64,000 nucleotides of DNA, taken from Stercorarius parasiticus. Its lineage: Eukaryota; Chordata; Aves; Charadriiformes; Stercorariidae. Every line of letters starts with the position of its first letter. Position 1 is the stretch's first letter. The notes below the pieces were generated by a model, which was not told the origin of the DNA, did no database searches, and saw only the letters and a program-made list of their open reading frames with translations. Shown one piece after another: positions 52,430-63,420 of the stretch. The stretch covers positions 173,202-237,201 of the forward strand of contig VWZL01000361.1 in assembly GCA_013396915.1 (NCBI GenBank). Reading direction: 5' to 3'. The translations under genes and the position numbers were made by a program.

Positions 52430-52830
52430 CAGCTCCTCAAGGACTTCCTCTCAGATGTCTTCGGGCTGCCCCTAGGCCAGCTATGGCAGTGGGACACAGG
52501 AGGATGCCCCCTTTTATCCTGCCCCAGGACATTGTGACTGCTGCATTGCTGGGCGGTGATGGAGCCCCACCTGCTGCCCCTGCGCCCAGCATCCTTTGGA
52601 GGAAGGCCTTTGGGCTGCTGGCCGGCCCTGAGTCTGTCCCTGTGCCCAGGTGGCCCAGGGGGCTGTCTTTGCCCTTGGTGGCCATGCACTGGGCACAGCT
52701 GCTGGGCGTCCCTGATGCCTCCTTTGCCATTTTGCTCTCAAGGACAACTCTTGCACTGTCACTCTTCTCTCAGGCCATGGCAGAAACCAATGAGCCCAGA
52801 GATCACCTCTATTAGCCATTCCCTCCCTGC
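52430..52830. other. GC-rich block, overlapping open frames on both strands, unclassified
   Basis: Noticeably G+C-rich compared with its flanks but with few CpGs. Open frames of roughly 95-137 codons run in several frames of both strands, as expected for a GC-rich, stop-poor stretch. None shows a motif I know. It could be a decayed retroelement piece or a methylated, CpG-eroded island. Confidence 0.4.
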
Positions 52831-55800
52831 ACCAGAGTTAATGCTAACGTCCATAAGGTCCCGCAGTGAGGAGGACCAGGGACTTTATCTGTCTGGGCAC
52901 AAACCCTTTTCCTGGGGCGTAAGGGACGTGATTTCAGCAGCTGCATCCTGGAGAAAAGCCAAAGCGTAACCACAGCCACAGATTAGCATAGACGGTGCCA
53001 ACAGACTGCCGTGAAAATAACACAGGTTTTGAAAAACAAGTGAGCAGAGGTTACGCTGGTGTGGTGGAAAGGTTGGTCATTCTCAGACCTAGAACATCTG
53101 GATCCATGCCCAAAGCACAGTCAGGCAAGTGACTCTTCCAAACTGGGAAAATAACCCATTGCTACTATCACTGTGACATCCCGTTGACCCACTGAAGCCA
53201 AGCTGCGCAGCTCCTCTGCTAAACACACCCATTGGCCATGTTTATATGGGACACAAAACGCACTTCAGCAATGGGGTAAAACTTTCAGAGCTCATTTGTG
53301 ACTTTAACCTTTCTGAGAGTTATTTGCCTACCTCACTTTGTGGGAAGATCCTATCTAAAACCCTGGCAAGTCTCTTTTTGCTTTAGGATTTAGTATTTTG
53401 AGTACTGAAAGAGTAAGGGAGATACTACTCTTGTCATTTTGTATGTTGGTGCCAGCTCTCTTCTGTCAGAGCTTCAGCTGGCAGGGAGGATGGAGGCTAT
53501 AGAACTATACCATGAGATGGAGCTTTGTCTGCCTCATGGATGCCATGAAAGCCAAAATACGACATGGACAGGGAAACCTACATTCCTTGAACAATGCTTT
53601 TCTGCAATTTAAATTCAAAATACCTGACCATGAACTTCACTGTTTCATACATTTGATGACATCAAAGTGTGAAGGGTGCAGTCTGAGAGATGTGTTTAAG
53701 GGCACTTTCACCCCTCAGTAGCTTGCTGGAGTCCAGATCCACGCAGTCACATCCAGCAGATCCAGCCCTCCACTGGCCAGCTGAACTATGCTATTCTAAT
53801 TAAGAATGCAAACAGAGAAAAAGAAGCAGTTTTTCCAATTTTCTTGGAATTTGACAGAATGTAAATTAAAGATGCCTTGTTCAAAGTTGCACAGCAGTTT
53901 AGCAATTGGATTTCAAAAGGGTATTTTGGCAGTTGAAGAAATTACACTGCCAATAGAGCTGTTCAGAAAAAAAGGAGGGTTTTTGAGGAAGATGTGTGAG
54001 CGGTTCTACAAAAATATTTTTAAAGAGTCTATGGATGTTTCCCATGGAAAGTATTGATTTTTGTTTGAAAGCTAAGGCTGTTTCAGCTTGGGCACCTTTT
54101 AGTTTTACAATGAAAACTTAATATTTCTCAGAGGAAAAAGAGACTTAACAACAAATGAACAATTTAAGTTGAAAACTCAGCTGCCTATTTAAAAATATCT
54201 TTAAGAAAAATGTACAATCAGGCCATAACTGTGCACTGGCATTAGTCCCTAAATTAATCCCAGACAACCACCAGTTCACAAGGAAGCTATCTACTTGGTT
54301 GTTTGATTTACAAAATTTCACCTGGCATGTAAGGCTCAGACTGAATCCCATCCTACCATCACCTTTAAGACACCTGTTTTACCCATCCTTTTATGCTTCA
54401 TAAAATGAGCTTGCTTAAGTGTTACCAACTCCAAGTCAGCACCAATTCTTTTGATAAAAATAACCCACTACGATGTCTGAATAATCACAATTCAGTTATA
54501 CCACCACTTACATACAGTTCTGTAACAATATTCGTCTAGTGGTTCTGATACAATAGAGATTCTTTATGTTATAGTTTTAATATTAACAGTCTTCAGTAAG
54601 TAAGAAACACATAGATCGATATACTTCTCCAGGGGAAAATATTTTAAAGACTCTACATTAGTATAAATAAAAAAGCAAAAACCCTGAAAGTCTGGTAGAA
54701 GATTCGAAAGTGCTTCTTTACAAGAGGGTTTTTGTCCACTCAAGTCAACTGGAGGGAATGAAGCCTTCTGCCACCTTACTCTGACCATTCACCAAGATCT
54801 AGTGCTTAGTACTGTTTCCAAAGAGTTTCCACTGAGACTGGATCAACTGTCAGATGCTACAATTATTTATAAGCTTAAGCTCCCACTCTCTCCTGTCATT
54901 TCCACATCCACTTTTTACCTTTCTATTAATGCATGAATCATAATCAGAAATCACTCTCCAATCCATTAACAAACTAAACATAGCACAGACTCATAGAAGT
55001 ACACAGATGACTATCGTTATCTGCCTTGATATTAGAGGGATCAGCGCTGTAAAAATACCTGCAGTTAGCAAATATTCATGTTGCGTTTATTAGCATTTTC
55101 ATTCCAGTACACCCATTATGAAACAGTTTTACTGTGGTAGGAGGAAACCAGAAAGGAAGACGGCTTTGCCACTGTACTAATACCTTATATTATACTGCAA
55201 TAATCCTAATCCTATGCACTACAGATTCTCAGACTGGTTCATTGCAAAAAAAGAAAAAGTATATGGCTTTAAAAGGCCTTCAGTATTGGGTCAAAAATGC
55301 CACAGACATTGTACCAAATCCTTGAAATAACGTAAAATTACAATGCTTGTCCAAGTCTGCCCAAAAACATATTCACCGTGGCCAGACCAAGGGCTCTCTG
55401 CTGTGCCTGGCTAATACAACAGCAGGGCACCCTGCTTGGGAGAACCAGTAATGCTCAAATGTAGCATTAAAGAAGATGAGACCAAGACTCCAGAGACTTT
55501 TGTTAAACAGAGCACAAGAAAAGGATTGAGCTTTCCTGAGCCTCAAAAAGAATCCTACAAAATCTTATATACTTCTGCAATGACTTCAGGAGATAATTTT
55601 ACAGCAACTGACTCCTAACAGAATTTTCAGATGCCTTTAGGAATAAGAAAGGACTCTAGTAATCTCTCTCCCGTATGTGCAGGCTCTAGAAAGCACACCT
55701 GAGATACAGAGGAAAACTGGAGTGAGGAGACGGGGAAGTCTATAACATTATTTACGGTAGCGGCTCTCATTCAACCTGATCAGGACTGGCAGAGCGTTAG

Positions 55801-57640
55801 CAGAGGTGTGCAATAGATGTGCAAGCCTCAGACATTTTGGACCAGCGGGTAACACTGTGGGACGTAAATGAGAAGATTGTGTTCGGTTTTTTTCACAACA
55901 CAATAAAAAGTGACGTTAAAAATATCAAATCCACCAGACGGAAAAGATTTCCATCCTTCTCGAGTTATAGAGGAAAAAATCCTCTCAGGAGCTTGAAAGA
56001 GATGTACTCTATTATAAACATGTGCATCCATTGTTCCCAAGCCCATAGTTTAAAACTTCTGTCGTCAGTTTATTTTCTCCCACGGGTCTTCTCCAATTCA
56101 GTAGATGTCACTTCAGTGAAAACCACAACACAAAGCTGACATTTACTGAAGGCGGGCAGGGACGCATGAACTCTACTGTGGCACTACAGACAAATCTAAA
56201 CATCATCCTTACTCACAAATTTCCATTCAGTTCAGTGAAAGCAGAACTGCCCCTGAAGTGTGGGAATAATAAAGAGAAAATTCTGCTTTCGGTTGCACCT
56301 AAGAACAGCCTTGCAGAGGCACTGGTAGGAAGCCTGCTGAAAACAAAAGGGCTGTGTGGGAGACAGGGAAAGCAGAATTTGCTTTCTATCACTTAGAAAA
56401 GGAGCATCTTTTCTACTGCATAAGTCACACCCACCTTTAGCACTGCTGCTTCTTAATTGCAGTCCCGCTAATTTGCAATTTTCTAGGCATCAATGAGCCA
56501 GTTCTATTCAAAGGGAAGGGTGGTATGGCTGCCAAGAGCTCAGGTCAGGGCTCAAGCCCATTTTTCTGTATTCCATCATATAGGAAAAAAACCATGAAAC
56601 AACTCTCAACAAGAAGAGAGAGAATCTGTTCAGTTTCATCACTCCACTGACACCTCATGAGGTTTTGTTTGCTTATTTGAACATATAATCAAAAATATAT
56701 TTTAGGTGTGTCCAGATTCAAAAGTACCTCCCGCAATACCACAAACTCCTGACAATCCCCCACTGAAACATGCACCCACAGCTTGACAGGTAGCAGGGGT
56801 GTTCAGATCTGGGCTCTCAGCTGATTAAGGAGAGGGATGGCATCATATTGTGGGCATCCAGACCTTAACAATTCTGAAGTTCAAGAATATTTACATGTGG
56901 ACATTTCATGCCCTGACTCCTACATTCCTAAAATGGATTTCAAAATGTTTCTGGATTTCCTGGAGTTCACAGTTGGTAACAGGAGAGTAGATGCCAGGAA
57001 AGGCCACCAGAGACGTTACAGAAGACTGCGCAAGCCCTGTATGAAATAATTTGTGTAGCCCTTTGAACACTGTTTCATAATGCCCTTTCTCCAAATGAAA
57101 GGGTTTTTTCACATTGTCACGGCCTACATCTCCGGCAAGAACTGAATACAAACAATGTGGTTTTTTGCATTCTGGGACATAGTTTTTAAAAAGCAATTCC
57201 TGGATTTTGTTACACTCGTGGAGCTTACTGTCTACCATGGTAATAACTATGAGGAAAGAAAATCGCTGCTTTTCCTACTGGGAGACAACACTTGGCACTT
57301 TCACGATGATTCACGGGGCTTTTGTACCAGGAAGAAATTAAAAGGACGTAAATTGATTGGCAAAAACCCAACATTCCCTCGCTTAGCAAAACTTCCCCAG
57401 CAGCAGCCTGGGGCTCTGACCCACAGCAGCTCTCACACAGGCCTCAGCCCCCTCCATGGCTTCTGGGACGCCTTTTACCCCTCTTTTTCACCCCGGCTGG
57501 CGCCGCGCAATGCCTGGAGCCATCCAAAACGTTTCACTTACAACAGAACAAAAAACATGCAAAGGAAAAGACAACTCCCAAGGGAAATAAATGACAGAAG
57601 CAGACCAAGGAAAACTGTGTTCCCTCTGGGAAAAAGCCTG
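52831..57640. other. Intronic stretch, no gene seen
   Basis: AT-rich sequence with only short chance frames. From about 57400 the G+C content rises toward the CpG island. Confidence 0.6.
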
Positions 57641-57649
57641 AGGACAAGC

Positions 57650-58020
57650 GCCGTGTTCCCTCCATGTCCCGGCCCCCGGCCCCGACGCTCCCGCACCAGC
57701 TGCCCCAAGGGACGGCGATGCCGGCGGCTCCGGGCCGGGTGGGGTTGCCCGGGGGCCGCGTTCCCCCTTNCGGCCTCCAGAGAAGGAGCAGGGCTCGCTG
57801 GGCAGCGCCCTGGGCCTGGCGGAGAGCAGGCAAGGGCCGGGCTTGGCAGCGGCCTCGCCGGGGGCCCCCGCCCTGACGGGGCTTCGAGCGGGGAAGTCGC
57901 TGCCCGGGCGGGGGCTGCACAGGCCGCACCGCCCCTCCCGAGCGTCCGCCGGCCCCGGGTGGCTCCCTCAGCAGCGTGTCGGGGAGCTGCGGGAAGACGT
58001 CAGGAGGCTGTGCAGGAATT
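57650..58020. promoter_or_regulatory. CpG island (orphan, intronic), possible promoter
   Basis: By eye I count about 40 CpG in 57661-58020, against almost none in neighbouring kilobases, with very high G+C. In vertebrates unmethylated islands usually mark promoters. No known PDE1C first exon is seen beside it. On the minus strand, PDE1C's direction, a consensus GTAAGT donor lies at 57536-57541 just downstream. A plus-strand non-coding transcript is equally possible. An N at 57770 shows sequence is missing, which is common in GC-rich promoters. No TATA box is evident. Confidence 0.6.
57770..57770. other. Single N, assembly gap inside the CpG island
   Basis: The sequence reads CCCCCTT-N-CGGCC. 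By analogy with the N at 28299 this probably stands for a gap of unknown length, so any reading frame crossing it is unreliable. Confidence 0.8.
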
Positions 58021-58837
58021 GGGGGGAGGGGGGACAAGCAATAGAGTGTCATTGGAGACTATGCAAGAAAAAAGACTGGAGCCCCATGGTCCTGCCTTCC
58101 CAGGAGTGCTCAGGGGGTGTCACAGGGAGGCTGCCACAACGGGTTTAAAGCCCAGATTACTATCCCCTGCTTTTCCATGTGGGCACCATGACACAATAAA
58201 GCAAAACCCGGGCAAGATCAAGCAGGACTTCAGAGCTGTGGGGGCACAAGTGAAAGGGAGGGGTGCCCAAGTGATCTCTGTCTTGCCAGTCGGAGATAGG
58301 ACCAAAGAGGCCTTCAGATACGCGAGTAGTAAAGCAGAAGCGCAGGGGAGACAGGTCCATTGCTAAACAAGGCAGGGAAACTAGTTGCTAACCAAGCCGA
58401 CGAGGCAGAGGATGTCAATGCCTTCTTTGCCTCTGCCTTTACCAACATAGGCAGACCCCAGATCAGAGGATCAAAGCAGCACCACCACCACACGTGTTGA
58501 CCTGCCAGTAGCGGAGGAAGGGCTGGTCTGCAGCCTCTTGCAAGGTCTCAACCCACATAAATCTATGCGCCCAGAGGGAATTCACCCCTGGGTGGTAAGA
58601 GAAGTGGCCAACATTGTCGCAAGGCCACTATCTATAATATTTGGAAAACCATGGATATTAGGGGATGACTAGAAGAAGGAAAATGTCATACCCATCTACA
58701 AGAAGGGTCCAAAAGAGGACCCAGGAAACTATAGGCCCATTAGTCTTACTTCACTCCCTGGGAAAGTAATAGAACAAGTCCTCCTAGAAACCATTACAAA
58801 TCAAATTAAGCAGGTGATTGGGAAAAGGTTTTGGCAA

Positions 58838-58862
58838 CCTTTGGCAAAAGGTTTGCCAAAGG
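58838..58862. repeat. Inverted micro-duplication inside CR1
   Basis: CCTTTGGCA (58838-58846) and TGCCAAAGG (58854-58862), perfect 9-bp arms. It replaces the usual CR1 sequence between GGGAAAA and GGCAAATCATGC. Confidence 0.85.
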
Positions 58863-59152
58863 CAAATCATGCTAAAGTAACCTGATTAACTAACATTTTT
58901 GTGTTACGTGGCGAGAAAAGTGGGTGTTGTTTACCTGGATTTCAGCAAAGTGTTTGTCACTGTTTACCACAGCCTTCTCCTGGCCAAACTGGCAGGATAC
59001 AGAGTGGATGGGTGGTCTGCAAGAAGCGTAGGAAGTTGGCTCACAGGCCATACTCAGAGGGTGGTGATCAATGGTTTTTACTCAGGCTGGCAGCCTGTCA
59101 CAAATGAGGTCCCCTAGACATCAATACCAGGCCGCATGCTGTTCAACATCTT

Positions 59153-59193
59153 CATAAATGATCTGGGATCATTTATGACCGTTCATAAATGAT
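59153..59193. repeat. Inverted plus direct micro-duplication inside CR1
   Basis: CATAAATGATC-TGG-GATCATTTATG is a perfect 11-bp inverted repeat (59153-59177). It is followed by a direct copy of TTCATAAATGAT starting at 59182. Confidence 0.9.
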
Positions 59194-60070
59194 GGGATTG
59201 AAAGCATCCTCACCAAGTTTGCTGATGTTGCTAAATTGGGAAGTTAGGTGGACATGTTAGAAGGAAGTGCCATCTTAAAGAGAGATCTGGACAGGTTAGA
59301 GAAGTGGGCTAGCAAGAACTGTATGAAGTTTAACAAAGACAAGTGCAGAGTCGTGCACCTGGCACATCATAACCAAAGAGCCCAATACAGGCCAGGATCT
59401 GCGTGGCTGGGCCTTGCTAAAAGGGACCTGAGGGTCCTGGTGGACAGCAAGCTGAAGACGAACCATCAGTGCACTGCCGCAGCAATGAAGGCAAATCTGA
59501 TCCTGGGCTGCATCTGCAGGGCCATTACTAGCAGAGATAGGGACACAATTATCCCACTCTACTCAGTGCTTATCAGGCGGCACCTGAAGTACCATGTCCA
59601 GCTCTGGTCCCTGCAATTCAAAAAAGATGCAGACAGACTGGAGAGGCTCCAAAGGAGGGCCATGAAGATGATCAAAGGGCTGGAGAGCCTGCTGTATGAG
59701 GAATGACTGAAAGAGTTAGGTCTTTTCTCCCTGGACAAGACTCAGGGGGACCTCATCACAGTACTCCAGTACTTAAAGGGCAGCTACAAAGAGGATGGAG
59801 GCTCTCTCTTCTCGAGGAGACACATAGGGCAGACAAGAGACAACGGATACAAGTTGCACCAGGAGAGGTTTCATCTCAATAGAAGAAATTTTTTTACAGA
59901 AGAACAATCAGTCACTGAAACAACCTCCCCAGGAACTCAGTAGAGTTCCCATCACTGGAGGTTTTCAAGATGCGACTGGATGAGGTGATGGATAATCTTA
60001 TTTAGGCTCCCTTTCCCACAAAAGGTTCGACCAGATGATCTTTCAAGGTCTCTTCCAGCATGGGCTGAAA

Positions 60071-62944
60071 AAAAAAATGAAATAAAACCCACTATGCCTG
60101 TGATGACAGCCTCGCTGTACCCACAGCAGAGCCAAGAAAGTGGCAGGCCTCTCCCACCCACCTAACCCTCCTCTGGTGAGGAGCTCCCCTGTGTGTTTTC
60201 TAAGATCACGTTCTTCCCAAGAGAATGGCTAAGGGGAGGATAATAACAACAACCATTTCTCAGGTCTGTAAAAGAAGGCTTGACCTGTAATCTCTTGAGG
60301 CTTTTCTGAAGAAACCTATTTGTGGCATAAGCAGTATCCCTGGATTCAGGCCAAGATGTAGGCACAATAACTCAGAAGGAAATCTAAAGTTTAAAATTTG
60401 GCACCCTTAGAGACTTGCAAAGAGCAATTCTAAACTGTCCATATCAAGGTTTCTTGAACTATTACCAGTTTCAGACGCAGATATAATCAGCCACAGCAGG
60501 ATTCAGTCTCCCAGACTAGAACTGCAGATATAACTGATTTTTATCTGAATACATGAACTTGCAGTGTCCTTTCAGTCTCAGATGAAAGGTTTCTAGTGTA
60601 CCCAGCTTTAATAAGTACATTTTGAAATGCACCTTAAGATGCAGAAGTTTCAGCAGAGCTGAATAAGAAAAGCTGAAAAATTTATAATCTGCACAGCAGA
60701 AGCGAAACATGTTTTCTTTCTTTTTACTTCTTGTGAAAGAATCAAGTGATACAACCTTATTGGGTAATCATTGTGTATTTTGTAGCTATTTGGTTTAGAT
60801 GAAAACCACACAGTTCCCCCCTTACTGAAATTTGACATGACAGCGTAATGTAATACCACAAGAAAATCTAGAGTCTCAGATTTCTAAATGTAATCAGTCT
60901 GTTCCTTCAATGTAAAAAGTCACATGAGCTAGTTCCAGATGGTGACATTTGTACAAGCAAAGTCATTAGAAATCATGAACCTCAGTGAAGCATGCTGCAA
61001 CCTGGATTTGGATTGGTTTGTGCACGTATATGAACGCTAACGTACACATTGAACAAGTTTAGCTTAGAATCAAAATAGCTAAAAACCCCACAGCATTAGT
61101 CTTTAGAGTGCTTTTGTCCCTTTCAAAACACCACCATTTAATCAAAGTTAAAACAAATCCTACTGTAATAAATACATTTATAAAACTAGTAAGCTTTCAG
61201 AGGGCTTTATTCATTTGAGTACAACGGTGATAACGTATCTAGAAGATACCTTCCAGCCTGAAGCCAGCTGGGATCCATCCACTTCAGAGCCAGCCCAAAT
61301 AAGTGTGCATGCAACTTCATAGATATTCACTAAGTAAGTCCACCAGCCACCCACAGAAGGTGCCTGTACAACTCCTCTAGACCTTTCCAAATCTCCTAGC
61401 CTGGCCGCTAGGAGTTGCAGCATCCATAGCCAGCATTCTAGCACATATCACATTTAGTAGCCTTTAGCACATAAAGCGTTTCTGTTTGCAATGCAGCAAG
61501 CTGTGCTACAGTCCCAAAAGCAAATCCACTGCACAAATCCATTTTTCATAAAATTTCACTAGCTTCTCCACATTCACGGGTGAAGAACAAGAAATTTCTG
61601 GGCTCCTGTTTGAGGAAGCAGTTTCACACTTCCCATGCATTCACCTTTCTGAGGTTTTAGAATGTGGTAGCAATTTCAGTGGCTTCCCTCCCTCCCACTT
61701 TGTTACCTCTGCAAGGAGGATCCAGACTGTAAAGCTTTGCTTCATCTAATGTTCTAAATGCTGATGCATTTAGCTGTGAAGTTTTAAAGAATATAAAACT
61801 CAGTGTTGTGAGGCAAGAAAAGTACCCTGAAAGGGTAAAGGCCAGGAAGTCTCAAATAGTAATTTAAATGTTGAAATATTACAGAACGTGTGCTACTGGA
61901 TTTTGCACTCACTTTCTTCTGGTCTCAGACTTGGGCTCTGAATGCTACCAAACAGAAAAAGGAGTTTAAGGGCTTAAACATTTTAAGAAAAAAATACTGT
62001 GTCACATTAACTAGAACTTATAGTAACTCACAATATATTTTGAGCTGACAAACCAGAAGTCAGAGACATTAACCTCTGGGCAAACTTAAGTATTGCAGAA
62101 ATGGGCAGAAATTTGTTACGCATGTCATCATCATGACCAAGTTGTGCAACAGAACTCTGGGTCAAACAGAAAAATAATAGAGGACAATGACCAAACCTGA
62201 ACATATGTGCTTCCATTTGGGAAAGCATACTGGAAAACAAAGTTTTAGAGATAAAATGTCTGAACTCAGCTGTTAAAAACGGAAGTTCTAACAGGATTTA
62301 TAACTTACACTTTTGTAAACAGAAAGGTCCTTATTTCTTTTCTTCACAGAAGAAAATCAGCTGTATTTGCAAGGCTAAAAACTACAAGTTGAAGTAGTTC
62401 CATACACAGTAGAGTAATAGCATCCATGTTTGTCATCCCAATTGCTAAATTTCCTTTAAGTGAGTCCACTAGCAAAAGGCTTGCTCTGCAAATAGCAGGT
62501 GGACATTGCAATGAACCTACATACTAACCATTTCATCTATGAGTGCATGGAAGAAAAGAGAGATCAAGCCCACACAAATTAGTTGGATTATTTTTAACGA
62601 TTTCACAGGAAGCGAGTCCAGACTCCCCATCACACTCTAAAATTGTTAAAAGAATGACAAATGTCCTTAGTTTGCAGATGAAAACAAAGCAAGATCAAAA
62701 TGTACTTTCTTGTTACAGCACCATTTGCTTCTTAAATGATGGTTTGTGATTGGAGGAATGATATTTAAACTGCATCCTTAGCAAAGTTGCTAAAAGATGC
62801 TAACTACTGACCAAGGAAGTTTCAGAAATTGGTCAAAACAAGCATCACACAACTCGATTCTAGCTTTCACCAACACTTTAAGTTACCCTTGTGACCAAAA
62901 GAAGCAGTCCTATCCAACGTAAGAAGTCCCCCCAAGTTGGACCC
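60071..62944. other. Intronic stretch, no gene or recognisable mobile element
   Basis: AT-rich, with chance open frames of at most about 80 codons. No repeats of note. Confidence 0.6.
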
Positions 62945-63420
62945 CCAACTTGCTGGAGCAAGTCCAGAGGAGGACCATGAAGATGATCAGAGGGCTGGAG
63001 CACCTCTCCTATGAAGACAGGCTGAGGGAGTTGGGGTTGTTCAGCCTGGAGAAGAGAAGGCTCCGGGGAGACCTTAATAGCAGCCTTCTGGTACTTAAAG
63101 GGGGCCTACAGGAAAGATGGGGAGGGACTCTTTATCAGGGAGTGTAGCGATAGAATGAGGGGTAACGGTTTTAGTCTGAGAGGGTAGATTTAGATCAGAT
63201 ATTAGGAAAAAATTCTTTACTGTAAGGGTGGTGAGGCGCTGGAACAGGTTGCCCAGAAAAGTTGTGGATGTCCCATCCCTGGAGGTGTTCAATGCCAGGT
63301 TGGATGGGGCTTTGAGCAACTTGGCCTAATGGAAGGTGTCCCTGCCCACAGCTGGAGGGTTAGAACAAGATGATCTTTAAGGTCCCTTCCAACTCTAACC
63401 ATTCTATGATTCTATGAGTC
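62945..63420 (+). mobile_element. CR1 LINE, 5'-truncated copy with intact 3' end
   Basis: Plus strand. It starts at CTGGAGCAAGTCCAGAGG within the end of ORF2. The frame at 62950-63147 reads [20 protein letters not shown] and [19 protein letters not shown]. It continues through the 3' UTR (GATGATCTTTAAGGTCCCTTCC) and ends in two ATTCTATG octamers. 5' truncation and octamer end are the normal CR1 insertion form. It appears the least diverged CR1 here, so probably the youngest, although the ORF is interrupted. Confidence 0.95.

Larger units (their letters stand above)
58030..60070 (+). mobile_element. Long rearranged CR1 LINE copy (ORF1 esterase remnant joined to ORF2 reverse transcriptase)
   Basis: Plus strand. 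About 58040-58280 encodes, across frames, a stretch resembling the GDSL-like esterase domain of CR1-type ORF1: PDYYPLLFHVGT, a His/Asp-Thr position, then KIKQDFRAVGAQVKGRGAQV. From about 58290 the similarity jumps to ORF2: AFRYASSKAEAQ, a NAFFASAFTNI-like block, a KKGPKEDPGNYRPISLTSLP-like block, then LDFSKVF.TVYHSLLLAKLA, and an intact C-terminal frame at 59248-59706 (RDLDRLEKWASKNCMKFNKD to ERLQRRAMKMIKGLESLLYE). The 3' UTR ends near 60070 in GATGATCTTTCAAGGTCTCTTCC and an A-rich tail rather than the ATTCTATG octamers. The rest of ORF1 and the endonuclease are missing. Many stops and frameshifts: a dead copy. Confidence 0.85.

Noticed and set aside
57155..58366. 403-codon plus-strand open frame, longest in the window
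   Set aside because: It crosses the N at 57770, runs through three unrelated compositions (AT-rich intron, CpG island, CR1 esterase remnant) and has no consistent domain. GC-rich stop-poor DNA explains it.
59110..59180. CATAAATGATC hairpin as a transcription terminator
   Set aside because: Stem-loop terminators of this kind are bacterial. This is vertebrate intronic DNA inside a dead LINE, so a template-switch scar fits better.
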